Assembly: GCA_030827745.1 (NCBI GenBank)
Contig: JAURDW010000004.1
Location: forward strand, 1-53,077
Source: Candidatus Poseidonia sp.
GTDB taxonomy: Archaea; Thermoplasmatota; Poseidoniia; Poseidoniales; Poseidoniaceae
Length of the DNA: 53,077 bases
Reading direction: 5' to 3'
A model generated the notes under the pieces. It had not been told where the DNA came from. It saw only the letters and a program-made list of their open reading frames with translations, and ran no database searches. The first letter of the stretch is position 1, and every line of letters begins with the position of its first letter. The position numbers and the translations under genes are program-made. Below are positions 23,172-31,903 of the stretch, piece after piece.

Positions 23172-23783
23172 TCAGTACTCAACTGGAACCGGGTCCAAGA
23201 TGCGCCAAAGATACCACGCCGCTGCCGTACGGTAGGGTCGCCAGCGTTCGGCAATGAGGCCAACCGCTTCCTTGGTCTCCGCTTCGGGCACCAAGCGTTG
23301 CGTGCCTCGAATGAGCCCGATGTCTCCAAGACTGAACACGTCCGGTCGAAGGAAGTGGAACATCATCAGCATTTCCGCAGTCCATGGCCCAATGCCTCGA
23401 AATTTCACCAGGTGCTTCATGATGGCTTCGTCGTTCATGTCGTCCCAGGGTTGGTTGAGCAAATCCTCTGCCTGTTCGGCCAGCCCATGGATGTAACTGG
23501 CCTTTGGTCGAGTGACGCCGCACGCAGCGATGCTCGGTTGGTCGGTCTTCAGCACCGCCTCCGGGGTGACCTCGCCAAGGTGTTCAACGAGTCGTCCCCA
23601 AATGGCGTCGGCGGCAAGCACCGATATTTGTTGCCCAACGATGGAGCGAACGAGCGTTTGGAAGAGGTCGTCCCGGCTGGTGATGCCCTCTGGCCCGTGC
23701 TGGCGTACAACAGGGCCCAGAAGTTCATCATCGAGCAAGAAGGCGTGGGCGTCTTCCCACCAGGCAGGTGCACGACCGCTCAT
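23172..23783 (-). CDS. alkA: DNA-3-methyladenine glycosylase II-like (AlkA, HhH-GPD)
   Basis: Base-excision glycosylase removing alkylated purines from DNA. The helix-hairpin-helix is FRGIGPWTAEMLMMF. The GPD loop and catalytic aspartate are in FSLGDIGLIRG, and LFQTLVRSIVGQQISVLAA is the preceding AlkA-type helix. There are no iron-sulfur cysteines, so it belongs with the AlkA/MpgII side rather than Nth/MutY. About 203 residues; it lacks the N-terminal beta domain of E. coli AlkA, as compact members do. ATGs occur at 23789 and 23783; the latter fits an AT-rich box 30 bases upstream. It is divergent from the HD phosphohydrolase. Confidence 0.9.
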   Translation of the reverse strand: MSGRAPAWWEDAHAFLLDDELLGPVVRQHGPEGITSRDDLFQTLVRSIVGQQISVLAADAIWGRLVEHLGEVTPEAVLKTDQPSIAACGVTRPKASYIHGLAEQAEDLLNQPWDDMNDEAIMKHLVKFRGIGPWTAEMLMMFHFLRPDVFSLGDIGLIRGTQRLVPEAETKEAVGLIAERWRPYRTAAAWYLWRILDPVPVEY

Positions 23784-23805
23784 GGACATAGGAAAAGAGG
23801 TGAGG

Positions 23806-23813
23806 TTTTGAAC
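23806..23813. promoter_or_regulatory. Shared AT-rich box between divergent alkA and HD genes
   Basis: TTTTGAAC (GTTCAAAA on the minus strand) starts 28 bases before the HD-gene ATG at 23834 and 30 bases before the alkA ATG at 23783. It sits almost exactly midway and is the only AT-rich element at promoter distance from either gene. Confidence 0.4.
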
Positions 23814-23833
23814 ACGCGCTTCAACCCAGCACC

Positions 23834-24298
23834 ATGCGAGACGATTTGCTTTCCCTCCTCCGGCTCAAGGACATTCTCCGTCAGGGTTGGGTCAACGCGG
23901 GGGTGCCGTCCCCCGAATCCGTCGCCGCCCATTCGTGGGGCATGGCCGTTCTTGCGCTCAAACTGTGTCCCGAAGACCTCGATCTGGTGCAGGTGCTGAA
24001 ACTCTGTCTGGTGCACGACGTGCCTGAAATCATCGTTGGCGACTTGACGCCAGAAGACGATGTCTCTACAAAATCAACCGACGAACGTGCGGCGATGGAG
24101 GTGCTTGCTCCCGATTGGGTGCCGCTGTTTGAGGAATACGAAAACCAAACTTCGCCAGAAGCGGTTTTTGTCAAATCCCTTGACAAATTGGACATGGCGT
24201 TGCAGGCTCAAGTCTACATGCGCCAAAACGACCTTGACCTCCACCAGTTCCTTGACAGTGCACGAAAAACGCTCGGAGACCACGAACTGCTTCGCTGA
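23834..24298 (+). CDS. HD-domain phosphohydrolase (YfbR/HDDC2-like 5'-deoxynucleotidase)
   Basis: 154-residue soluble metal-dependent phosphohydrolase. HD-family metal ligands are visible in order: AHSW (His), CLVHDVPEIIVGD (His-Asp) and KSLDKLDM (Asp). The start RDDLLSLLRLKDILRQGWVNAG and the GDLTPEDDV loop match the HDDC2/YfbR branch, which dephosphorylates deoxynucleoside monophosphates. The exact substrate here is an inference. It is divergent from alkA, and the tRNA-Gln gene follows 50 bases downstream. Confidence 0.87.
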   Translation: MRDDLLSLLRLKDILRQGWVNAGVPSPESVAAHSWGMAVLALKLCPEDLDLVQVLKLCLVHDVPEIIVGDLTPEDDVSTKSTDERAAMEVLAPDWVPLFEEYENQTSPEAVFVKSLDKLDMALQAQVYMRQNDLDLHQFLDSARKTLGDHELLR

Positions 24299-24320
24299 AG
24301 TCAAAGCCGACAAAAACAAA

Positions 24321-24339
24321 AAGCGGCACCGCTCCGCTT
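24321..24339. repeat. Hairpin before tRNA-Gln
   Basis: AAGCGG-CACCGCT-CCGCTT, a 6-base-pair stem with a 7-base loop, lies 10 bases before the tRNA. On the plus strand it is preceded by an A-rich run; read on the minus strand it would be a hairpin followed by T-rich sequence. Possible terminator or processing site for the HD transcript. Confidence 0.35.
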
Positions 24340-24348
24340 GGCTTACAC

Positions 24349-24421
24349 AGCCCGATAGTGTAGGGGTCCATCATGGCGGGTTTTGGTCCCGCCGACCTCG
24401 GTTCGAATCCGAGTCGGGCTA
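24349..24421 (+). tRNA. tRNA-Gln (TTG)
   Basis: The acceptor AGCCCGA (24349-24355) pairs with TCGGGCT (24414-24420). The anticodon stem GCGGG/CCCGC has the loop TTTTGGT with anticodon TTG. The T-arm is CTCGG-TTCGAAT-CCGAG, and the discriminator is A at 24421. CCA is not encoded (CTTTC follows), unlike the tRNA-His in this window. No intron is apparent. Confidence 0.95.
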
Positions 24422-24486
24422 CTTTCACGATGTCCAATTGGGAACCCCTATGAAGTCCCGACTTCTCGACGAGGATAAGTGAGAAC

Positions 24487-25332
24487 ATGATTCAGAAGAT
24501 TGGCGTGATTGGCGCAGGACAAATGGGCAACGGCATCGCACAGGTTGCTGCCTGTGCGGGTTATGATGTTGTTATGATCGACATCAAGGACGAATACGTC
24601 GAAAAAGGCCTTGGAACCATTCAATTCTCGCTTGGCAAGCTTGTCTCCAAGGAGCGTATGTCGCAAGACGATGCCGACGCTGCCCTTGCCCGCATTGCAA
24701 CGGGCACGGACCGAAGCCTGTGCGCAGATTGCGACCTCGTGGTGGAAGCCGTACCCGAGATTCTCTCGCTCAAACAAGAGATTTTCTCCGAACTCGACGG
24801 GCTATGCAAACCAGAAACCATCCTTGCATCGAACACCTCCTCCATTTCCATCACGACGATTGCCGCCTCCACGAAGCGACCCGAGAAGGTCATCGGCATG
24901 CATTTCATGAACCCCGTTCCCATCATGAAACTCGTTGAAATTATCAACGGTGGCGAGACCAGCGAGGCGACAAACATCGCCGTGGTTAAAGCAGCCGAGA
25001 TGATGGGCAAGACCGCACTTTCGTGCAACGATGCCCCTGGCTTTGTCTCGAACCGCATCCTCTGCCCGATGATCAACGAGGCCATTCTCACGCTCCAAGA
25101 AGGCGTGGCCGAGCCCGAGGCCATCGACGGCATCATGAAACTGGGCATGAACCACCCCATCGGCCCGCTGGCGCTCTCCGATTTGATCGGCAACGATACC
25201 GTGCTCCACATCATGAACGTCCTCCATGAAGGCTTCGGAACGGAGAAGTACGCACCTGCTCCTCTGCTGGTTCAGATGGTCGAGGAAGGCAAACTCGGTC
25301 GAAAGTCCGGCGAAGGCTTCTACACCTACTGA
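24487..25332 (+). CDS. 3-hydroxyacyl-CoA (3-hydroxybutyryl-CoA) dehydrogenase
   Basis: NAD(P)-dependent oxidation of a 3-hydroxyacyl-CoA to the 3-ketoacyl-CoA (or the reverse). The Rossmann motif [10 protein letters not shown] lies at 8-17. The catalytic region [15 protein letters not shown] contains the dyad histidine, and the substrate serine/asparagine region is near [14 protein letters not shown]. The 281 residues match the stand-alone PaaH/Hbd form, not the multifunctional FadB/FadJ. The C-terminal helical domain ends in [11 protein letters not shown], the classic family ending. Together with the acyl-CoA dehydrogenase it suggests beta-oxidation of fatty or branched-chain acyl-CoA. The SDR gene follows after nine bases. 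Confidence 0.94.
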   Translation: MIQKIGVIGAGQMGNGIAQVAACAGYDVVMIDIKDEYVEKGLGTIQFSLGKLVSKERMSQDDADAALARIATGTDRSLCADCDLVVEAVPEILSLKQEIFSELDGLCKPETILASNTSSISITTIAASTKRPEKVIGMHFMNPVPIMKLVEIINGGETSEATNIAVVKAAEMMGKTALSCNDAPGFVSNRILCPMINEAILTLQEGVAEPEAIDGIMKLGMNHPIGPLALSDLIGNDTVLHIMNVLHEGFGTEKYAPAPLLVQMVEEGKLGRKSGEGFYTY

Positions 25333-25341
25333 GGTGGAAGT

Positions 25342-26097
25342 GTGGCTCAACTTGAAGGTCAAACCTATCTGGTAACGGGGGCTTCCCGCGGCATCGGAAA
25401 AGCCCTCTCGCTCAAACTTGCATCCGAAGGTGCAAGCGTCGTTCTGCTGGCACGGCAGAGCGCCGACCTTGAGGCTGCAGCATCTGAGGTGCAATCCCTT
25501 TCACCTCATTCGTACGCTCTGGCATGCGATTTGAGCGAAAGCGCATCCGTTGAACAAGCTGCAGCATCGGTTTGTGACAACCACGAAGCCGTCCACGGCC
25601 TTGTTCACAATGCCGGCGACATCCACCCCATCAAGTCCCTGCTCGCTGCGGACCCATCGCAGTGGCGACGCTCCCTCGCCGTCAACATCGTGGGTGTGCA
25701 GCACCTCACGCAAGCCTTAGCAAGCGTCATCACAAACGGGCACCGAGTCCGGATCACCACGATTTCCAGCGGTGCAGCCTTGCGCCCGCTACCGTCCTGG
25801 TCGGCTTACTGCACCGCCAAGGCGGCGCTTGACATGTGGACTCGCTGCATGGCGTTGGAAGGGGCTGAACACGGCATCAGCGCTGTTTCGGTTGCTCCGG
25901 GAATTGTCGATACGGGCATGCAAGACGCTATCCGGTCAGCATCCGAGGATGATTTTCCCCTTCGCAACACCTTCGTTGGCTACAAAGAGGACGGCCAATT
26001 GACTCATGCTGGCGATGTCGCAGACCAACTTTTTCAGCTCGTCACCGAACACACCATGAACGAATCAGGTCAGCGTTTTGACGTTCGGGATTTGTGA
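25342..26097 (+). CDS. Short-chain dehydrogenase/reductase (SDR)
   Basis: Classical SDR of 251 residues. The cofactor motif TGASRGIG is near 13-20, followed by NAG in VHNAGDIHP. The catalytic Ser-Tyr-Lys reads ISSGAALRPLPSWSAYCTAK, and PGIVDTGMQ follows. The arginine before the second glycine and the LLAR after strand 2 favour NADPH. The substrate is unknown; ending the same transcript as the 3-hydroxyacyl-CoA dehydrogenase suggests acyl or ketone metabolism. It starts with GTG at 25342, with GAGGTGG overlapping the upstream stop codon as ribosome binding site. Confidence 0.9.
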   Translation: MAQLEGQTYLVTGASRGIGKALSLKLASEGASVVLLARQSADLEAAASEVQSLSPHSYALACDLSESASVEQAAASVCDNHEAVHGLVHNAGDIHPIKSLLAADPSQWRRSLAVNIVGVQHLTQALASVITNGHRVRITTISSGAALRPLPSWSAYCTAKAALDMWTRCMALEGAEHGISAVSVAPGIVDTGMQDAIRSASEDDFPLRNTFVGYKEDGQLTHAGDVADQLFQLVTEHTMNESGQRFDVRDL

Positions 26098-26162
26098 TCT
26101 CCAAGCCTCAATCGCCCGAAGTGTGATAAGCCAACACTTTGAGGCGTTGGTGAGGGAGAACC

Positions 26163-26549
26163 ATGCCAGGCACCGACCGTGTAGAAATTCGAACTTTGAA
26201 AGTTGGACGATTTTGTGTTGTTGAAGACGAGGCCTACAAAATTTTGAGCATCTCAAAATCGAAGCCAGGAAAACACGGCTCCGCCAAAGCTCGCCTTGAA
26301 CTCATCAACATTTTCAGCGACAAGAAAATCTCGCACGTCGGCACGGTAACCGACAGCATCAACGTCCCCATGATCGAAAAGGGAACAGCCATGGTGACCC
26401 ACATTGAGGGCAACGAGGTTCACGCCATGAACATGCGCGATCACTCGATGATGATTCTCCCCATGGAGGCTGAGTTGAACATCGAAGCCGGCAAGGAGAT
26501 CATGTGGATGGAAGCGCTTGGTCGGTACAAGATTATTCGCGACCATTGA
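26163..26549 (+). CDS. Translation factor aIF5A
   Basis: Archaeal homologue of eIF5A/EF-P, which rescues ribosomes stalled on difficult peptide bonds. The 128 residues comprise the KOW-like N-domain with the modification loop KSKPGKHGSAK, whose central lysine (K37) is the hypusine/deoxyhypusine site, followed by an S1/OB-fold C-domain ending in GRYKIIRDH. The window shows no deoxyhypusine synthase. The ATG is preceded by GAGGGAG about seven bases upstream. It stands alone between the SDR gene and the MFS transporter. Confidence 0.96.
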   Translation: MPGTDRVEIRTLKVGRFCVVEDEAYKILSISKSKPGKHGSAKARLELINIFSDKKISHVGTVTDSINVPMIEKGTAMVTHIEGNEVHAMNMRDHSMMILPMEAELNIEAGKEIMWMEALGRYKIIRDH

Positions 26550-26606
26550 TGGTGGCACCCCCATCGCACCGTTTCGCCTCGCTTCTCCCGGTGTGGCGGG
26601 TATGTC

Positions 26607-26614
26607 TTCATAAG
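26607..26614 (+). promoter_or_regulatory. TATA-like box of the UMF1-type transporter gene
   Basis: TTCATAAG begins 30 bases before the ATG at 26637, the same spacing and nearly the same sequence as the box before 19654. It predicts transcription starting at this ATG and argues against the GTG at 26619 used in the ORF track. Confidence 0.5.
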
Positions 26615-26636
26615 GCGAGTGAGCACTCCCTGCGTC

Positions 26637-28421
26637 ATGGAAGCCGCTGAAGTTGAACAGAGCAAAGACCTACGCGTTCGGGGGTACTGCGCTTACGATT
26701 GGGGAAAAAGTGCGTTTGAAACCTCCGTTACCACCGCCATTTTTCCTGCATGGTTTGCTTATTTGTTCGCCGAGGCGAACGGTATCTCAGGAGAATTCCT
26801 CGGTCGAGAATGGACCGCCGATGCGACCTTTTCCTTTGCCGTGATGGTTGGTGCCCTCCTCGTTGCCATTTGTGCACCTTCGCTCGGCGTGATTGCTGAC
26901 AGAAGAATGATCAAAATTTGGTGGCTCAGAATCCTCACCCTGGTGGGCTCCATCTCGTGTATCTTGCTCGCCCTTTCCCCTTACCTCGGCGTTACCTTCG
27001 GATGGATTTGGGCCATGGTGATGTTCATGCTGGCCAACGTTGGGCTCAACGGTGCTGGTGTGTTTTACAACGCTCTTCTGCCTCATATGGGCGACGAATC
27101 TGAAATGGATTCCATTTCAAACAAAGCCTTTGCAGCCGGCTACCTCGGCGGTGGGCTTCTTCTCGTCGTTCACCTTGGCATGGTGTTAACGCTCGAGGGG
27201 ACATGGGTCATTCCGTTTGCCATGGCCACATCGGGTTTGTGGTGGCTCGGTTTTGCCCAAATGACCTTCAAGATGGTTCCTGAGCCTCACATCGAGAACG
27301 AAATGGACCCCATGGGGATTGTGCCTTCCACGAAAATGGCACTCGGTGAGGTCAAAGCAACGCTCACTGACATCAAAAGTTTTCGAACGTTGTTCCTTTA
27401 CATGGTGGCCTACTTTTGTTTCATCGACGGCATCAACTCCGTGACCGCTCTTGCCGGTGTCTTCGGCATTGTCGTGCTCGGCTTGACGACCACAGGACTG
27501 ATTCTCACCATCCTCATCATTCAATTCGTTGCCGCCCCTGCCGCCATTGGTTTCACCAAACTCGCCGAAAAGTGGGGGACCAAAAAAGCGCTGCAATTCT
27601 CGCTGGTCTGCTGGTGCTTTGTCATCGTCGGCGCCCTCTCCTTCGCCCCCCTCGAACTTGAGAACCACGACGAGTACGACATTCAGTACTCATGGGATGA
27701 AGAACAAATGACCTACATCGTGACGGCCCGTGAAGGTGTGAACAACCTTGCCGCCCTGCCGGGGGACACTGAGCAGGATTGGGCGAAAGAGAACATGGAC
27801 CTGCTCCCCGTGCAAAAAAACGAAGCCTACAAGCAAGGGTTTGCCGTTGCCTGGGCGTTCGATGACGATGGAAAAGCCATTGGGAGATCCGTGAATCTCT
27901 CCAACGAAACCCTCGCTTCGCTTTCCGAATCCATGTTGGAATCTCGGTTTTCCTACAGCGTTCAGGGCGGGTCCTTGGACAGCATCATCGGTCTTGGTGA
28001 GAATCACCCCACCAGCCTAGGTGACGGAAAATTGGATTTTATTCCGATGACGGCCCGGGACTTGGTGTGGGGTCCGTTGCAGATGTCGGTTTTCTTCCAA
28101 TTCTTGCTCCTCGGCGTCTTTGGAGGGGCCCTTCTCGGTGGCTCTCAAGGACTTGCCCGCTCCATGTTCGGTCAAATGGTTCCAGAAACACGTTCTGCTG
28201 AATTCTTTGGCTTCTTTGGCTTCTTTGGGAAGGTTGCCGCTCTCCTTGGCCCGTTGATTTACTCGGTCATGACCGTTTGGTTTGATTCCCGAGTGGGAAT
28301 TTTTGCCATCTCGTTGCTCATTGTTGCGGGGGCGATCTTGTTGCGAAAGGTCGATGTCGACGACGGCATCGCTGTCGCACGTGCTGAAGATGCCCGCAAC
28401 CGCGCCGTTGAAACTGCTTAA
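26637..28421 (+). CDS. MFS transporter, UMF1/Atg22-like, with large inserted loop
   Basis: About 594 residues from the ATG at 26637. The opening GYCAYDWGKSAFETSVTTAIFP is the signature of the UMF1 family of the major facilitator superfamily, which includes Atg22-like amino-acid exporters. About twelve membrane helices are visible. A hydrophilic, acidic insertion of about 135 residues (roughly 340-475; DEYDIQYSWDEEQMTYIVTA, ...) falls inside the transport domain and makes the protein much longer than the usual 420-480. The substrate is unknown. Two further transporter genes follow on the same strand, but the 90-base gap to the OPT gene leaves co-transcription open. Confidence 0.85.
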   Translation: MEAAEVEQSKDLRVRGYCAYDWGKSAFETSVTTAIFPAWFAYLFAEANGISGEFLGREWTADATFSFAVMVGALLVAICAPSLGVIADRRMIKIWWLRILTLVGSISCILLALSPYLGVTFGWIWAMVMFMLANVGLNGAGVFYNALLPHMGDESEMDSISNKAFAAGYLGGGLLLVVHLGMVLTLEGTWVIPFAMATSGLWWLGFAQMTFKMVPEPHIENEMDPMGIVPSTKMALGEVKATLTDIKSFRTLFLYMVAYFCFIDGINSVTALAGVFGIVVLGLTTTGLILTILIIQFVAAPAAIGFTKLAEKWGTKKALQFSLVCWCFVIVGALSFAPLELENHDEYDIQYSWDEEQMTYIVTAREGVNNLAALPGDTEQDWAKENMDLLPVQKNEAYKQGFAVAWAFDDDGKAIGRSVNLSNETLASLSESMLESRFSYSVQGGSLDSIIGLGENHPTSLGDGKLDFIPMTARDLVWGPLQMSVFFQFLLLGVFGGALLGGSQGLARSMFGQMVPETRSAEFFGFFGFFGKVAALLGPLIYSVMTVWFDSRVGIFAISLLIVAGAILLRKVDVDDGIAVARAEDARNRAVETA

Positions 28422-28511
28422 GTCCGCCTCGTGAACGAGCCGAATCATCGCAACGGTCATGAAGTGCCGCTTCAACCCCCAAACAGACGCTGACGCGTCG
28501 CGGTGGTTGAA

Positions 28512-30893
28512 ATGGCGAACAGTCCTGACTCCAATGAGAAAACCGTGACGAAATCGGCTTACCGTCAGCCCGTAACTCCCGAGGGCCTCAAGGCCATTGA
28601 AGCCGGGACGTTGACCTGGCTCGACGACGAGATGTACAACAACCTCAACACGGGGGTTTTGGAGCAGTATTTGGAGGAGAAGAACCTCAACGAATCCTTT
28701 GAGGTGTCGCATTGGAACACTCCCAAGGTGCTCATCGGGATTGGAATCGGAGCTGTTTTTTCCGGTGTCACCGCTTACATCGGTCTCAAACTCGGTTTGG
28801 CCATATCTGCCGCCTGGTACATTGCTTACCTTTTGGGAATGGCGTTGAAGTGGTCACCCTCTGAAGTGAACATCGCCACTTCGGCGACGACCGGTGCAAC
28901 CCACGCCTCCACCGGTTTCATCTTCACCTTCCCAGCTATTTTCCTTCTGGCCAGCCAACCTGCCTATGCTCTGGCGGACGGTCCGTTGGTCACGTTGGAA
29001 GACGGGGAAGCGTTCACGCTCGCCTTCATCGGCATCGTGGCCTCCATGTTCGCTGGATTTTTGGGCGTGATGTACTTCATCATCTTCCGAAGGGTTTGGC
29101 TGGTGGAGGACCCCCTCCCGCTCCCTGGATTTGAAGCAACGCTGAAGATGCTTGACATCTCTTCCGATGTCAGCACCGGTGCGGTGGAACACGCCCGAGA
29201 TTCGTTGAAGACCATCGGTGTATGGACGGTGTTGACCATGGTTGGTTTGTTCCTTGTTGAATACCCGCTGATTTGGTTGAACGACCGAAAAATCGCCCTT
29301 CTTGATTACATCGCAGAAACCGTACATTACGGCGACATCGGCCTTGCGAGTTTCTACTCACAAGGAAAAATTCACCAACCCTCTGGAACTGTTGACGGTA
29401 TTTCACTGAAACAAACACATTGGTCTGAAGAGTCCGCTTGGAACCCCTTTGCCTACACCTACGTCGGGGTGGCATTGACACCTTCGATGTTCGCGATTGG
29501 TTGGTTCATGAAAACTCGAGTTGCTTTTTTGGTCAACCTCGGGACCATCGTGGGCTGGTTCTTCCTCGTCCCTCTGGCGGTCTTCATGAACGTCCCCATC
29601 TACGATGCAACGCAGCAAGCTAACATTCCCATCCAAGATTATGCCAGCGGTGGGTCCGCCCCGTTGCAGATGATCGCCTTCGCCAAGACCATCCGGACGA
29701 TTGCTATCGGTGCCATCGTCGGGGGCGGGATGTTCGGTTTGGCCAAGATGTGGCGAACCTTCGCCAACATTTTCTCCGATATTGGCTCGGCCTTCAAGGG
29801 CGACGGCAGCCAAGAATACATGGAAGGAAAAGGGTGGTATGAATGGCCACTCAAGCACATCCCCATCTTCATGGGCGTGACCTTCTTCGCCATGATTCTC
29901 ATTTTCAGCATCGGTGGGTTCTCACCTCTCGCTGCGTTGGTCTTCGCCCTTGTGTTGATTCTCACGACGTTTATGCTTGGGGCCATCGCTGTTCGGGTGA
30001 TGGGTGAAACCGGTATTGAACCCGTATCTGGGACCTCCTTCATCGTCCTGCTTATGCTCCTCGGGGTGTTCCTCAACGCCCAAGAACTCCTTGACCTCTC
30101 CACCCAAGATGCTGTTTTGCTCGGTTTGGTTGGAACAACCGTCTTTGGTTCTGCCATCTCGATGTCGGGAACTGTGATTGGCGATTACAAAAACAGCCTT
30201 TACATCGGCAACCGCCCCTATCACATCTCCAAGGGCAACATCATGGGGGTCGTCCCCGGCGCCATCATCGGCGCCGGTGTCGCCATCTTCCTCTCCATTC
30301 AACTCGCAGAGGGCCGGATTCAACTTATCGCTCCCCAGGCCAACGCCTTTGCCACGTTTTCCGTGATTTTTGCCGAGGGGCAAGGCGACCTGACGTTGCT
30401 CGCTTTGGGCTTCCTCTTGGGCATGTTCGTTGAATGGGCTACCGGTATGGGCACCTCCTTTGGCTTGGGGATGTACCTGGATGTTCCACACACCCTTCCC
30501 ATGCTCATTGGCGGCGTTGCCCGAGATCGCTGGGAAGACAAGAAGTTGCAACCTCGTATTGACGCACTGAAGGAAAGCGAAGGGACGACGGTGGCGGAAA
30601 AACAACGAGCGCTTATCCTGCTCAGCACCTTCATGGTCGCCGCAGGCTTGCTCACTGGCGAGGCGTTCTTTGGCACCGAATCGAGCATCTTATCGTTCAT
30701 TGATTCAATTTGGTACGACGACACGGGTGCAGGTCGTACCGTGATGGGCGTTGAAAACTTCCCTGATTCAAAGGCATGGTACGGCATTCGCATGGCGGGG
30801 CTGATTTTCATCAACGTCGCCGTCGGTGGTGCCATTTACTACCTCTTCAAGCGGGCCGGCGTGATTGGCGGTGAAGCCTCCACCAAGGCTTGA
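28512..30893 (+). CDS. OPT-family oligopeptide transporter
   Basis: A 793-residue integral membrane protein with at least 14 hydrophobic segments. The first helix VFSGVTAYIGLKLGLAISAA matches the conserved OPT opening; GETGIEPVSGTSFIVLLMLL and a late FLLGMFVEWATGMGTSFGLGMYLD are family-like. OPT proteins import oligopeptides or metal-chelate conjugates by proton symport, so a peptide-scavenging role fits. The N-terminal 75 residues are cytosolic and acidic. ATG at 28512 is preferred; a GTG lies at 28503. The DMT transporter follows with almost no gap. Confidence 0.88.
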   Translation: MANSPDSNEKTVTKSAYRQPVTPEGLKAIEAGTLTWLDDEMYNNLNTGVLEQYLEEKNLNESFEVSHWNTPKVLIGIGIGAVFSGVTAYIGLKLGLAISAAWYIAYLLGMALKWSPSEVNIATSATTGATHASTGFIFTFPAIFLLASQPAYALADGPLVTLEDGEAFTLAFIGIVASMFAGFLGVMYFIIFRRVWLVEDPLPLPGFEATLKMLDISSDVSTGAVEHARDSLKTIGVWTVLTMVGLFLVEYPLIWLNDRKIALLDYIAETVHYGDIGLASFYSQGKIHQPSGTVDGISLKQTHWSEESAWNPFAYTYVGVALTPSMFAIGWFMKTRVAFLVNLGTIVGWFFLVPLAVFMNVPIYDATQQANIPIQDYASGGSAPLQMIAFAKTIRTIAIGAIVGGGMFGLAKMWRTFANIFSDIGSAFKGDGSQEYMEGKGWYEWPLKHIPIFMGVTFFAMILIFSIGGFSPLAALVFALVLILTTFMLGAIAVRVMGETGIEPVSGTSFIVLLMLLGVFLNAQELLDLSTQDAVLLGLVGTTVFGSAISMSGTVIGDYKNSLYIGNRPYHISKGNIMGVVPGAIIGAGVAIFLSIQLAEGRIQLIAPQANAFATFSVIFAEGQGDLTLLALGFLLGMFVEWATGMGTSFGLGMYLDVPHTLPMLIGGVARDRWEDKKLQPRIDALKESEGTTVAEKQRALILLSTFMVAAGLLTGEAFFGTESSILSFIDSIWYDDTGAGRTVMGVENFPDSKAWYGIRMAGLIFINVAVGGAIYYLFKRAGVIGGEASTKA

Positions 30894-30904
30894 GCGTGGC
30901 ACGA

Positions 30905-31885
30905 ATGACGTCTGCCCCTCCACCACGATGGGTTTGGGGTTTGCTTGCGGCGGCCGTTTTGGGTGTTTCCAGCGCTGGGGCACTGTTTCAGCACGTTGAC
31001 TCTGTGCCTCCATTGTTGCGGGCATCGTGGCGTTTACAATTGACCTCGCTTGTCCTCTTGCCGTTTTTTCTTCGCCAATGGTCCACCACGGACGAAGCCA
31101 CGAAGCACGGCTATTTCGAACGACGAACTTGGGGCTTGCTCTTAGCCAGCGGCCTCGCTCTTGCAGCTCATTTCGGGACATGGGTCGCCAGCCTTGACCT
31201 CACGACGCTGACGCACTCGTTGCTCTTCGTGACAGCCCATCCGCTTGTGATTGTCGTGGGCATGGCGTTTTTTGCACCCCTCGTCGCCCGTGTACGTTCA
31301 CCGCATCGTTTGGAAGCCATCGGTGCGCTCGTTTGCTTCGCAGGCGCAGGCATGACGTTGCTGGATGCGGGCTCGGCCCAAGGAGACCAGAACGTCACGC
31401 TCCTCGGTGACGCCTTGGCCTTTAGCGGAGCGGTTTTTGTGGTCGGTTACATTGTGGTGGGACGGGTTCTTCGTACTTGGATGCCCATCTTTCTCTACGC
31501 CTTTCCCGTGACGCTCATCGCTTCCGTCGTGTTGATTCCCGCATCGGTGGTGATGGAACCCGAATTCGCTGGTTTCGGGGCCTTTGGATGGACCGAACCG
31601 ATGTACTTTGGTTGGTTTCTTTTGTTGGCTTGCGTGGCGGGTTTGCTCGGCCATACCGGCCTCAACACCTGTTTGCGTTACATCTCTCCCCTCGTGGTTT
31701 CCGTTGCGGTGACCCTCGAACCTCTGCTTGGGTCGCTCATTGGATGGTTCTTCTTTGATGCTGGAGTACCCGGTGCGTGGACTTGGGCAGGGGGAGCCGT
31801 CTTGATGGCGGGGCTCATCACGGTGGTGGTGGCTTCGGAACGGACGGCGTTAATCGAAGCGAACAATGAAAGCACAACGGCTTGA
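30905..31885 (+). CDS. DMT/EamA-family transporter
   Basis: About 326 residues with ten predicted helices arranged as two EamA repeats. The second begins near GDALAFSGAVFVVGYIVVGRVL, and the closing helices include SPLVVSVAVTLEPLLGSLIGWFFF, the typical EamA pattern. Drug/metabolite exporters of this kind move amino acids, nucleobases or other small metabolites; the substrate is not inferable. TTG (30890), GTG (30896) and ATG (30905) are in frame. The first overlaps the OPT stop as TTGA, so coupling to the upstream gene is likely whichever start is used. Confidence 0.87.
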   Translation: MTSAPPPRWVWGLLAAAVLGVSSAGALFQHVDSVPPLLRASWRLQLTSLVLLPFFLRQWSTTDEATKHGYFERRTWGLLLASGLALAAHFGTWVASLDLTTLTHSLLFVTAHPLVIVVGMAFFAPLVARVRSPHRLEAIGALVCFAGAGMTLLDAGSAQGDQNVTLLGDALAFSGAVFVVGYIVVGRVLRTWMPIFLYAFPVTLIASVVLIPASVVMEPEFAGFGAFGWTEPMYFGWFLLLACVAGLLGHTGLNTCLRYISPLVVSVAVTLEPLLGSLIGWFFFDAGVPGAWTWAGGAVLMAGLITVVVASERTALIEANNESTTA

Positions 31886-31903
31886 GCCCGTATCGGTGAA
31901 CCC

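Noticed and set aside
24321-24339. Intrinsic terminator on the minus strand before tRNA-Gln
   Set aside because: A hairpin followed by T-rich sequence exists on the minus strand, but no minus-strand gene lies upstream of it, so I list it only as a hairpin.
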